Position numbers and translations under genes: made by a program. From Flavobacterium sp. IB48 (lineage in GTDB: Bacteria; Bacteroidota; Bacteroidia; Flavobacteriales; Flavobacteriaceae), in contig NZ_JAEFCA010000015.1 in NCBI RefSeq assembly GCF_016405855.1, positions 1-36,217 on the forward strand: a stretch of 36,217 nt of DNA. Reading direction: 5' to 3'. Below are positions 25,512 through 34,600 of the stretch, piece by piece; the stretch's first letter is position 1, and each line of letters begins with the position of its first letter. The notes under the pieces are model-generated. The model saw only the letters and a list, made by a program, of their open reading frames with translations. It searched no databases and had not been told where the DNA came from.

Positions 25512-26018
25512 TTAGTTTTCTTCTTTTTTAGGAAGCGCTATTTGAGATATGGCTCTCCATTCGGCCATTTTTTCTGCTCTTGTCAGGCCAGCATTTAATC
25601 CGCTGGTAGAAGGGAGAGTTACATAGGTAATTCCTTTTTGTGCAATAGTATGTTTCTGAAAATACTTTGTAGCAGCTTTACTTTCAAAAAATACATGTTT
25701 TATATTAGGATATTGTTTGTGCAGACTTTCAAAATCGTTTATCGTTTCTTCGGTAATTGCAGCATCACTGCTTCCTTCTCTTTTACAGCTTTGCAAAACA
25801 TTCCAAAGGCCAATTTTATATTTTGTTAATAGAGCTTTTCGATCTTCGTACAAATCGCTAAATTCTTCTTCAAAAATAGCAAACATAATTTTCCAAAAAA
25901 GATTTCCTTTGTTGGCGTAATATTGCTGTTTGGCAATAGACTGTTCGCCAGCCATAGTGCCCATAATTAGAATAACAGTAGAATTGTCAATTAATGGTTG
26001 GAGGGCTTTTTTATACAT
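25512..26018 (-). CDS. DNA-deoxyinosine (hypoxanthine) glycosylase-like, UDG superfamily
   Basis: A 168-residue protein of the uracil-DNA-glycosylase superfamily, likely removing deaminated bases to start base-excision repair. Visible motifs fit the family-6 hypoxanthine-DNA-glycosylase / Mug-like group: LIMGTMAGEQSIAKQQYYANKGNLFWKI (about 17-44), GLWNVLQSCKREGSSDAAI (about 70-88) and LPSTSGLNAG near 135-143. Length is typical. No signal peptide. It is on the minus strand with the GNAT gene about 70 bases upstream and may be co-transcribed with it. Substrate preference, hypoxanthine versus uracil, cannot be fixed from sequence. Confidence 0.85.
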   Translation of the reverse strand: MYKKALQPLIDNSTVILIMGTMAGEQSIAKQQYYANKGNLFWKIMFAIFEEEFSDLYEDRKALLTKYKIGLWNVLQSCKREGSSDAAITEETINDFESLHKQYPNIKHVFFESKAATKYFQKHTIAQKGITYVTLPSTSGLNAGLTRAEKMAEWRAISQIALPKKEEN

Positions 26019-26087
26019 GTTTTTGCTTTTTTTTCCTTTATTGTAAAATTATCAATAAAGATTTGAAATGAGTAAAAGAGTTCCTTA

Positions 26088-26642
26088 TTACAATTTTCTC
26101 TTGTCCCATTCCCGTTTTAGCATTGCATACTGAAATTCACTTCCCCATTTTCCTTTAAAGAAAATATTCTCGATAAAGTGCCCTTCTTGTCTAAAACCGA
26201 TACTTTTCAATAGGTTAATCGAAGCAATATTTTCAGCATCTACAATTTCAACAACTCGATGTATTTGTTTGGTGTCAAATAGAAAATCCAGAATGCCAAC
26301 AAAAACCTCTTTTGCAAAACCTTTTTTTTGCTCAAGGTGCGAGATTGTTATTCCGATTTCGGCAATTCTTGTATCGTATTGATCAAGTTTAATTGCACAG
26401 TCGCCAATGAGTTGTTTGGTTTTAGTATTTTCAATTCCGTATTGTACCCATTCTCCAGCTTTGCCAAAATGTTTTGTTGCGTTTTCTTTAATAAATTCTT
26501 CAGCCTCTTCAATTGCCATAACATCAAAACCTTGATATTTTGTAACTTCTGGATTAGACCTATAGATATGAAAATCAGATAGATCTGATATTTTAAGGTG
26601 TCGTATGTTAAGTTGTGCCGTTTCTATATTTAATATTTCCAT
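26088..26642 (-). CDS. GNAT-family N-acetyltransferase (RimJ-like)
   Basis: About 184 residues with the acetyltransferase fold of the RimJ/RimL-like group: substrate half, then the acetyl-CoA region ending in ENIASINLLKSIGFRQEGHF, a classic GNAT C-terminal motif, and KGWGSEF-like WGSEFQYAMLKREW at the end. It transfers acetyl from acetyl-CoA to an amine; the acceptor is unknown. The frame can be extended to a TTG at 26663, but the first ATG (26642) gives the usual N-terminus MEILNIETAQLNIRHL and fits a -7-like TATATTTG on the minus strand at 26681-26674. Confidence 0.87.
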   Translation of the reverse strand: MEILNIETAQLNIRHLKISDLSDFHIYRSNPEVTKYQGFDVMAIEEAEEFIKENATKHFGKAGEWVQYGIENTKTKQLIGDCAIKLDQYDTRIAEIGITISHLEQKKGFAKEVFVGILDFLFDTKQIHRVVEIVDAENIASINLLKSIGFRQEGHFIENIFFKGKWGSEFQYAMLKREWDKRKL

Positions 26643-26734
26643 TATCTGAATTTCTGCTTGCAATAACGCTTTTCAAATATATTTAATTATTTTCTGAAAT
26701 ATGTCCCGCTTTACAAAGAGATCCAAATTGGAAT

Positions 26735-26777
26735 AAAAAAAACTGCGCATCCTCAAACATTTTTAGAGTTGCGCAGT
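26735..26777 (-). terminator. Terminator of bioB
   Basis: ACTGCGCA (26742-26749) pairs with TGCGCAGT (26770-26777); an inner CTC/GAG helix extends it. On the minus strand the stem runs into a long T tract, as expected for bioB, whose stop is at 26820. Confidence 0.8.
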
Positions 26778-26819
26778 ATTTTTATGTTTTTAAGTGTTTT
26801 AGAGTTTCAAAAATATCTT

Positions 26820-27809
26820 TTAAACCACAGAACAGCTACTTTTTCTTTCTTTAGTTAAAGGTTTAAGTCCAAGATTTTGAAACATTTGCATATCTTCTGA
26901 TAGTCCTGGGTTTGGTGTTACTAGTAAAGTTTCGCGTTCTCCAGTAAAAATAGAATTGGCACCAGCCATAAAACACCAAGCTTGCTCTTCTTCTGTCATT
27001 TCAATTCTTCCTGCACTTAAACGTACAACAGATGCTGGCATAGTAATACGCGCTGTGGCAATCATTCGAACCATATCCCAAAGAGGTACTTTCGGATTAT
27101 TTTCTAATGGTGTTCCTTTTACTCTTGCCAGTGCGTTTACAGGAACAGATTCTGGATGAGTAGGCATTGTAGCTAAAGTTGCTAACATAGAAACACGATC
27201 GGCGGGAGTTTCTCCCAAACCAATAATTCCGCCAGAACAAACCGTAATACCCGCTTTTCTAACATTATTTATAGTATCAAGACGCTGATCAAATTTACGT
27301 GTGCTAATAATTTCATCATAGTAACTTTCAGAAGTATCTAAATTATGATTATAAGCATACAAACCTGCTTCTTGAAGTCTTATAGCTTGCTCTTCGGTAA
27401 GCATTCCTAGTGTACAGCAAACTTCTAATCCGAGATCATTAACGCCTTTTACCATTTCAATAACACGATCAAAATCTTTGTTATCTCGTACTTCGCGCCA
27501 AGCTGCAGCCATACAAAAACGAGAAGAACCTCCATCTTTCGCTTTTTGTGCATGTTCAAGAACAGTTTCTGTTGGCAAAAGAGCCTGAACTTTTATATCA
27601 GTATGATAGCGCGCTGCTTGTCCGCAATAGGAACAATCTTCTGGACAGCCACCTGTTTTAACAGAAAGTAACGTGCAAACTTGTATTTCTGAAGGTTTAT
27701 GCCAATTGCGATGTACAGTTGCTGCCTGATAAACTAACTCAAGCAAAGGCTTATCATAGATGGCTTGAATTTCTTCTTTGCTCCAGTCATTTCTTATTTC
27801 CTTGTTCAT
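26820..27809 (-). CDS. bioB: Biotin synthase BioB
   Basis: Radical-SAM enzyme that inserts sulfur into dethiobiotin, the last step of biotin synthesis. The 329-residue length is typical. The [4Fe-4S]/SAM motif is CxxxCxxC at Cys55, Cys59 and Cys62 (GGCPEDCSYCGQ). The further conserved Cys of the [2Fe-2S] sulfur-donor site are visible in SRFCMAAAW, EVCCTLGML and TVCSGGIIGLGET, and the Arg ligand in VRLSAGR. YNHNLDTS is the substrate-binding signature. It is monocistronic with its own promoter and terminator; other bio genes are not in the window. No biotin-repressor site was recognised. Confidence 0.97.
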   Translation of the reverse strand: MNKEIRNDWSKEEIQAIYDKPLLELVYQAATVHRNWHKPSEIQVCTLLSVKTGGCPEDCSYCGQAARYHTDIKVQALLPTETVLEHAQKAKDGGSSRFCMAAAWREVRDNKDFDRVIEMVKGVNDLGLEVCCTLGMLTEEQAIRLQEAGLYAYNHNLDTSESYYDEIISTRKFDQRLDTINNVRKAGITVCSGGIIGLGETPADRVSMLATLATMPTHPESVPVNALARVKGTPLENNPKVPLWDMVRMIATARITMPASVVRLSAGRIEMTEEEQAWCFMAGANSIFTGERETLLVTPNPGLSEDMQMFQNLGLKPLTKERKSSCSVV

Positions 27810-27839
27810 TTTTTATTTTGATACTTTATGATTTTTAGT

Positions 27840-27868
27840 CAAAAGTATCGTTTTGCTGTATCATCAAA
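27840..27868 (-). promoter_or_regulatory. bioB promoter, full consensus match
   Basis: On the minus strand TTTG (27868-27865) is followed after exactly 17 bases by TACTTTTG (27847-27840). This is a complete match to the Bacteroidota sigma consensus TTG-N17-23-TAnnTTTG, and it lies 30 bases before the bioB ATG. Confidence 0.75.
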
Positions 27869-28139
27869 ATGTACCACTTTTTATATTCTGAGTAGTCCGG
27901 TTTGAATATTGTTTTGAAAGTAGTTTTGGAAACTACTGAAAATCAAATGGTTAAATAATGCTAGAATATGTACTAATTTTCGTTAAATATTGTTTCATTT
28001 TATAAAATGAAACATAAAATACCTGTTTTGAAACCTCTCAATTGAATAGTGTTTATAGTTTTGTAGGAAATTAAATAGTTTTATTTAATGAAAAAATAAT
28101 GTTAAAATACTGTATATCAATATATTTTGTATATTTTTG

Positions 28140-28345
28140 TAAGATGTTTAATACTATTGTGTATTTTAACATGTAAGAAATTAGATTGTTGTGTGCTTCT
28201 GAAATTAATTTAAAAACGAATATAGAATTTAGAAGCTAGTAGTAACAAATTCTCATTTTAAAAGAAATGTATGAGAATGAAAAGACCATATTTATCTGAT
28301 CAATAAATTAGGTCTAAAAAGCAGATTTCTGCTTTTATTTTTATT
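28140..28345 (+). ncRNA. Possible structured small RNA or leader attenuator
   Basis: Starting just after a TATTTTTG box (28132-28139) are four successive inverted repeats. These are ATGTT/AACAT with inner AATAC/GTATT (28144-28172), GCTTCT/AGAAGC with inner AAATT/AATTT (28195-28236), ATTCTCAT/ATGAGAAT (28249-28278), and AAAAGCAG/CTGCTTTT (28317-28336) followed by a T-rich tail. The last resembles an intrinsic terminator. A transcript of about 200 bases with a promoter-like box at one end and a terminator at the other would result. No match to a known RNA family is recognised, and A/T-rich DNA makes chance hairpins common. Confidence 0.35.
28316..28345 (+). terminator. Terminator-like hairpin in the leader
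   Basis: AAAAGCAG (28317-28324), loop ATTT, CTGCTTTT (28329-28336), then ATTTTTATTTT. It lies 355 bases upstream of the PorP/SprF-like ATG with no gene before it on this strand, so it ends either a small RNA or an attenuated leader. Confidence 0.6.
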
Positions 28346-28700
28346 TTGGTCTATGCCATTAAACAAATAAAATTGTGATATTTTTTTCAAATTATAATGC
28401 AATTTTTTCCTTCCTAAATCTGTTTTTTTAGTCATTCGGTATTTTCTACGATTCAGACTTTGAATCTTTATCAGCCAGACCATTTAACAGCCATTTAATT
28501 AAAGCATTACGCTTTAAATTTTTCCACCAGATTTCTATACTCTTAAGTTTAATTATTTACAGTCGTTAAGATTTGAGATACTTGATTTTACAGTATCTGC
28601 TAATCTCGAAATTCTATTATCCATGCGAAAAAGTTAAGGAGCAAAAGTTCTTATAACCGACTTGTCATGTCCATAAGTTAAATATTTAAAAAATTAGAAA

Positions 28701-29612
28701 ATGAGTAAAAAACTACTTCTTTGTATCGTTCTACTAGGTTATTGTATTGGTTATGCACAGCAAGATGCGCAGTATACGCAATACATGTACAACACAATAA
28801 ACATAAATCCTGCGTATGCTGGTTCTCGAGGTGTTTTAAGCATTTTTGCTTTGCATCGAGATCAATGGGTTGGGTTAGATGGTGCTCCTAAGACTAATAG
28901 TGTTTCTGTAAACACCCCGATTAATAATAGTAATATTGGTCTTGGTGTCTCTTTAGTAAATGATAAAATCGGTCCTACAACAGAGAATCAATTTTCTGTT
29001 GATCTTTCTTATACAATACCAACTTCAGAAACTTGGAAACTCTCTTTTGGTATAAAAGGTACAGCAGATTTTTTTAATCTAGATGTTACGAAACTAAATC
29101 CAGAAACAGCTGGAGATCCACAATTTCAAAATCTGGATAATGATTTTTCGCCTAATGTTGGAGCCGGAATTTATTGGCATTCTAATAAGGCTTATATCGG
29201 ATTTTCTGTTCCAAATTTTATTCAAACCAACCGCTATGATGATAATGATGTCGCGATTTATAAAGACAAAATCAATTATTATTTGATTGGTGGTTATGTT
29301 TTTGATTTTTCTCAAGAAGTAAAATTTAAACCTGCGCTTTTGACTAAAATGGTTGAAGGTGCGCCGCTTCAAGTAGATGTTTCTGCCAATTTTTTATTCT
29401 TTGAAAAACTCACTCTGGGAGTTGCTTATCGATGGGATGCCGCGATAAGCGCAATGGCAGGATTTCAGATTACCGACGGATTATATATTGGTTATGGATA
29501 TGATAATGAAACAACCAGATTAAGAAACTACAATTCAGGCTCACATGAAATCTTTCTGCGCTATGAATTCTTCTCAAACAAAAGTAGAATTACAACTCCT
29601 CGTTTCTTCTAA
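28701..29612 (+). CDS. PorP/SprF-family T9SS-associated outer-membrane protein
   Basis: A 303-residue outer-membrane beta-barrel of the PorP/SprF family. Signal peptide at residues 1-19 (ending GYAQ), followed by the diagnostic family start QDAQYTQYMYNTININPAYAGSR. The body is alternating beta strands ending in LRYEFF near the C-terminus. In Flavobacterium, SprF-like members are each paired with a giant repetitive adhesin and are needed to export or anchor it through the type IX secretion system. The gene here is followed after 12 bases by an OmpA-family gene and then a repeat-rich surface protein, so it is most likely the dedicated partner of that protein, not the core PorP of the secretion machine. 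Confidence 0.93.
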   Translation: MSKKLLLCIVLLGYCIGYAQQDAQYTQYMYNTININPAYAGSRGVLSIFALHRDQWVGLDGAPKTNSVSVNTPINNSNIGLGVSLVNDKIGPTTENQFSVDLSYTIPTSETWKLSFGIKGTADFFNLDVTKLNPETAGDPQFQNLDNDFSPNVGAGIYWHSNKAYIGFSVPNFIQTNRYDDNDVAIYKDKINYYLIGGYVFDFSQEVKFKPALLTKMVEGAPLQVDVSANFLFFEKLTLGVAYRWDAAISAMAGFQITDGLYIGYGYDNETTRLRNYNSGSHEIFLRYEFFSNKSRITTPRFF

Positions 29613-29624
29613 AAATAGGGCATC

Positions 29625-31565
29625 ATGAAAAAATCTATACTACTACTTATAAGTATTACTTCTTTTTCGTTTAGCAGTTATGCACAACAGGCAAAAGTCA
29701 ATTCTGGAGACAAGAAATATGACAATTACGCTTATATCGATGCCATAAAAACGTTTGAAAAAGTTGCTAATAAAGGCTACAAATCTGAAGATATGTTTAA
29801 AAAACTAGGTAATGCCTATTACTTTAACTCAGAGTTTGAGAACGCTGCAAAATGGTATAAAGAGCTATTTGCAATGAACACAAGTGTTGAACCAGAATAT
29901 TATTATCGATATGCACAATGTCTAAAATCTATAGGACAAATTACCGAGGCTAATAAATTTTTGGATGAGTTTAATGCTAAATCAAAAAATGACAGCAGAG
30001 GAAAGCTCTATAAAGAAAATCTGAACTACTTGGATCAGATAAAAGCAAATTCGGGAAGATATAAAATAGAGGATGCAGGAGTTAACAGTAAATACTCTGA
30101 TTATGGTTCATTTGTCTATAACAACAAAATTTATTTTGCTTCTGCACGAGATACAGGAAATTTTGTAAAGCGAAAACACACGTGGACAGGAGAATATTTT
30201 ACGAATATTTATAATGCCGATCTCGATTCTTCTACAGGAGGCGCATCAAAAGTAAATAAATTTAAATCGGCCATTAATACTAAATTTCATGAGGCTTCAC
30301 CAGTTTTTACTAGAGATGGCAAGACGGTTTATTTTACCAGAAATAATTACATCAACGGAAAAAAAGGTAAAGATGATAATAAAACCACTTTAATAAAACT
30401 TTACAAAGCGGAACTTGGAAAAGATAATAAATGGACCAATATCGCAGAACTTCCGTTCAATAGTGATAATTACAGTACGGCACATCCTGCTTTGAGTCCA
30501 GACGAAAAAACACTGTATTTTGCTTCTGATATGCCAGGATCAATTGGACAGTCAGATTTGTATAAAGTCAGCATAAATCCAAATGGAGGTTATGGTGCGC
30601 CAGAAAATCTTGGAAATACAATTAATACAGAAGGGAAGGAGACTTTTCCGTATCTAACCTCTGAAAATGAAATTTATTTTGCTTCAGACGGGCATCCAGG
30701 ACTTGGAGGTTTAGATGTTTTTGTTGCTAACATTGACAATAACGGAAAAATAAGCAATATCCAGAACGTGGGATCAGATGTCAATTCTCCAAAAGATGAC
30801 TTCGCTTATATTATTGATCCCGAAACGAGAAGAGGTTTTTTCTCTTCCAACAAAGAAGGAGGGCAGGGATCTGATGATATTTATAAATTTTTAGAAACCA
30901 AAAGATTAAAGTGTATTCAGGAACTTGAAGGGATTATTACAGATGCCGAAACAGGAGCAGTTCTTTCAGATACTAAGGTCTCATTATTTGGTAGCGATAT
31001 GTCACTCAAAAGTTCCACAATTTCTGATGCATCTGGCAAATACACTTTTTCTGTCGAATGTGGGAAGATGTATTTTGTAAGAGCAGAGAAACCAGAATAT
31101 AGCACAAAAGAACTAACTGTCACGATTGGAACAGAAAGCGGAAAAACTACTCTTCCAATCCAATTGGAAAAATCAACATGTAAGGTTACTGTAGGCGATG
31201 ATTTAGGAAAATGCTTTGGCATCAAGATGATTTATTTCGATTTAGACAAGTCGAACATCAGAAGAGAGGCAGCATTAGATCTCGAAAAAATACTGGCTGT
31301 TATGAACGATTATCCTAATATGAAAATAGATGTTCGTTCGCATACAGATAGTAGGGCTTCACATCAGTATAACGAAGCTTTATCTGACAGAAGAGCTAAA
31401 TCGACGATTCAATGGTTGGTTAAAAATGGAATTGCTCCAAACCGATTGACTGGAAAAGGATACGGAGAAAACCAATTGGTTAATAAATGCGCTGACGGTG
31501 TAAAATGTACCGAAGAAGAACATCAAGCCAACAGACGAAGCGAATTTATTATTACAGCTTTGTGA
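29625..31565 (+). CDS. OmpA-family envelope protein with TPR, PD40 propeller and carboxypeptidase-like domain
   Basis: A 646-residue exported protein. Signal peptide at residues 1-20 (ending SSYA). In order: TPR-like helices (about 25-135), a WD40/PD40-type propeller with repeated blade motifs such as HPALSPDEKTLYFASD and FPYLTSENEIYFASDG (about 160-405), a carboxypeptidase-regulatory-like beta-sandwich (about 435-510), and a C-terminal OmpA peptidoglycan-binding domain (about 530-645; VRSHTDSRASHQYNEALSDRRA with the Asp and Arg that bind diaminopimelate). The architecture resembles PorE-type proteins thought to link T9SS components to the cell wall. It starts 12 bases after the PorP/SprF gene and 54 bases before the adhesin. 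Confidence 0.93.
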   Translation: MKKSILLLISITSFSFSSYAQQAKVNSGDKKYDNYAYIDAIKTFEKVANKGYKSEDMFKKLGNAYYFNSEFENAAKWYKELFAMNTSVEPEYYYRYAQCLKSIGQITEANKFLDEFNAKSKNDSRGKLYKENLNYLDQIKANSGRYKIEDAGVNSKYSDYGSFVYNNKIYFASARDTGNFVKRKHTWTGEYFTNIYNADLDSSTGGASKVNKFKSAINTKFHEASPVFTRDGKTVYFTRNNYINGKKGKDDNKTTLIKLYKAELGKDNKWTNIAELPFNSDNYSTAHPALSPDEKTLYFASDMPGSIGQSDLYKVSINPNGGYGAPENLGNTINTEGKETFPYLTSENEIYFASDGHPGLGGLDVFVANIDNNGKISNIQNVGSDVNSPKDDFAYIIDPETRRGFFSSNKEGGQGSDDIYKFLETKRLKCIQELEGIITDAETGAVLSDTKVSLFGSDMSLKSSTISDASGKYTFSVECGKMYFVRAEKPEYSTKELTVTIGTESGKTTLPIQLEKSTCKVTVGDDLGKCFGIKMIYFDLDKSNIRREAALDLEKILAVMNDYPNMKIDVRSHTDSRASHQYNEALSDRRAKSTIQWLVKNGIAPNRLTGKGYGENQLVNKCADGVKCTEEEHQANRRSEFIITAL

Positions 31566-31619
31566 TGACTAAAGACTATCATAAAATAGAAATATTATTA
31601 TCATTAAAATTTATGGATA

Positions 31620-34600
31620 ATGAAAAATAAAATTAAAATCATTTTGGTACTTATTACTTTGCTTTTGTTGACAAGTGCATCAGCGCAAACAAATTATAGT
31701 TTTTCTATTGCCGATATTTTAAGCTCAATGCCAAACGGTAAAAGATTGCCTGATGGGACTATTGTAAAAGCAGAACTTATAACGACTGGTGGAGCGACAC
31801 ATTCTACTGGTCCTTCTGGCTCAGGAACTGCTGGACCAGATATTGGAGGATTGTTTACAGGAAATACACTTCCTGCCTATGTTGGAGATAAAACACCAAC
31901 TAATTTTACAAAAATACAAATGGCAAATACGTTGAATGCAGATAATGGAATGGCAAATAATTGTTCTGCTAGTATTGGATTTAGAATTTATTTTGACCGA
32001 CCTGTTGAAAGTATAAATTTTCTTGCTTTGGATATTGATGGGGTTCACGGAACTCCAAATGGAAATGCTGAATGGGTAACCTTTTTTGGTTATAATGGAA
32101 ATACTTTTGTGCCTTATGCTAATGCTGTTAGTGGAGGAAATACACAGCTTGTAAATCAAACTATTAATATAGGAGCAAGCCATAGTTGGAGAACTTTAAT
32201 TAATAATTCACTAGGAACAATAGCGGGTGCAAATCTTCCTAGCACAATAACCATTAGAAGACAAACACCAAACGGAGGGTCTGGAACACCAGACGATTTA
32301 AATCATCAAGTTTTATTTACTCCTCCGTTATCTACTACTCATGTTACAGATTTTTTCCTAATGACTGGTATTTGGAGCGTCACTGCTCAGGCCAATGTAC
32401 AAGCATCGGGATTAAGTCCAATTGTAATCACAATTAGTTCTGATTTTGGCGATGCGCCAGATAGTTATAAAACGCTTTTGGCATCTGATGGAGCTTCACA
32501 TGGAGTTGTTGGAACTCTTTCATTAGGTAACACTAATTTTGCTGAACCAGACGGACTTCCTTCTGTTCTGGCCGATGCTTCTATTGATGATGACGGAGTT
32601 CAGGTAATTCCACCATTGACAAATAATGGACAAAATATAAGTAGTTATACAGTTGCGGCAAACTTTAATAATAATACTGGACTGCCCGCGAACTATGTAG
32701 CTTGGATTGATTGGAATAACGATGGTGTTTTTCAAGCATCTGAAGGAACGACAGCTACATCTCCTGCCGGTACTTTATCAGGAAGTGTTAATCTTACTTG
32801 GAATAATGTTGCTTTAACCAATACAGGTGGTCATGCACAAACTTATCTTAGAGTTAGAGTGACAACAGAAGCAATAACAACGTCAGATTCTGGGAGTTCT
32901 TTTATGAATGGTGAGGTAGAAGATTATGCAATTGGTATTCCTGCTACAACACCTGATTTTGCATGTTTTAATGTTGGAACTTCTTCGGGATTTATTAATG
33001 TTCTTGCAAATGATACTTCAGGTAGTACAATTGTTCCTGAAACAGTTGGTTTTGTTAATCCTGGTACTGGAACTAATCTTATTATAGATGGGTTTGGTGA
33101 TATTGTTGGAATAACTATCCCAGGAGAAGGTGTATGGAAAGCAAACTCTGTTGGATTGATAAGTTTTGAACCAGAATCTGCTAGCGTAATAAATCCGACC
33201 CCAATTGCTTATTTAGGAAGAGATGCTCAAGGAAATATTTCAAATAGTGCTTTGATTACTTTAACGGCTGCAAGTATACCTACTAATACTACAACGGTAA
33301 CTGAAGGATGTTTTCCAACAACATTAACGGCAACGGCTAGTGTTCCGGCTGGTCAATCTGTTGTTTGGTATGATGCTGCTTTAGCTGGAAACATTGTTGC
33401 ATCTCCTGTTTTAAGTACAGTAGGAACAGTTACTTATTATGCTCAAGGAAACAACGGTAGCTGTACCAGTGCTGTTAGGACACCGGTTACTTTAGCAATA
33501 GCGGCTCCACCAAATCCTGGAACTTTATTAGGTTTTCAAAACATATGTCAAGGGACTTCCACCAATTATGTTACAAATGGAGATGTCGGTGGAATATGGT
33601 CAAGTAGTGATCCAACAATAGCAACTGTTAATGCTAGTGGAGTTGTTACAGGTTTAATGCCAGGTGTAGCAACTATAACTTATACGGTAGCTGGAACAGG
33701 AGGATGTTCAGACTTATCATCAACTCGAGCAATAACAATTGAAGATGCTCCTGATTCTGGTACTTTAACTGGAAATCAAAATATTTGTGTTGGAGGAACA
33801 TCTGCCTTTAGTTCAGATGGAGCTCCTGGAGGTATATGGGAAAGTGATGATTTAGCTATTGCTACAGTAGATGTAAATGGTGTCGTAACAGGGGTTTCAC
33901 GTGGTACAACCCTCATAAATTATACGATAGTACAAACAGGAAGCTGTTCTGTAATTCCTTCAACAATAAGCGTAACCATTATAGAATCTAATCCGGGAAC
34001 TTTGTCGGGTAATCAAAATGTCTGTGTCGGAGAAACGACAACGTTTACTACTGATGGAGATTCGGGTGGAGTTTGGACAACAGATGATGCAGGTATTGCT
34101 TCTGTTGATGTAAATGGTGTAATAACAGGCAATGCTACCGGAAGTACTATAATTACTTATACTGTAAATGGCTCTAGTGGTTGTCCATCTGCATCGACAA
34201 CTAGAACAGTAACGGTTAATGTTAATGCACCTGCAACAGCTGCCGATATTACGGGAGCTGATACAGAAATTTGTCCTGGGGATAATGCTACACTAAGTGT
34301 AAGTTCTGCTACCGTAATAAATCCTGTATTTACTTGGTATGCAGATCAAACAACTTCTACTATTCTTAATAATGGAGCATCATATAATGTTTCTCCAACA
34401 GTAACCACAACTTACTACGTAAGTGTTAAAGGAGATGCAACATGTGAAAATGATCCCAATACAAGAAAACCAATTTTGGTAACAGTGAATGCATTAGGAA
34501 TCGCTTCTGATATAACTGCTGCTGACGCTATAATTTGTTTGGGATCTACTGCGTCATTAACTGCCTCTTCATCTACGGTAACAAATCCAGTTTTTAGATG

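Larger units (their letters stand above)
27869..28700. other. Long leader region between bioB and the PorP/SprF-like gene
   Basis: No coding gene is supported in about 830 A/T-rich bases. -7-like boxes occur at 28056-28063 (TAGTTTTG) and 28132-28139 (TATTTTTG). The latter is followed by a series of hairpins ending in a terminator (listed separately as a possible RNA). A weaker hairpin (TAAAGC 28500-28505, GCTTTA 28511-28516, then AATTTTT) lies further on. The 28540-28700 stretch before the gene start has no clear consensus promoter, so whether the operon starts here or reads through from 28132 is open. Confidence 0.5.

Noticed and set aside
28292..28483. 63-codon minus-strand ORF in the PorP/SprF leader
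   Set aside because: It has no recognisable motif or family match, and its 3' part overlaps the terminator hairpin at 28317-28336. It is best explained as chance in A/T-rich DNA.
31821..32183. 120-codon minus-strand ORF within the adhesin
   Set aside because: Antisense shadow of the adhesin; composition (Ser, Ile, Cys) is typical of such shadows.
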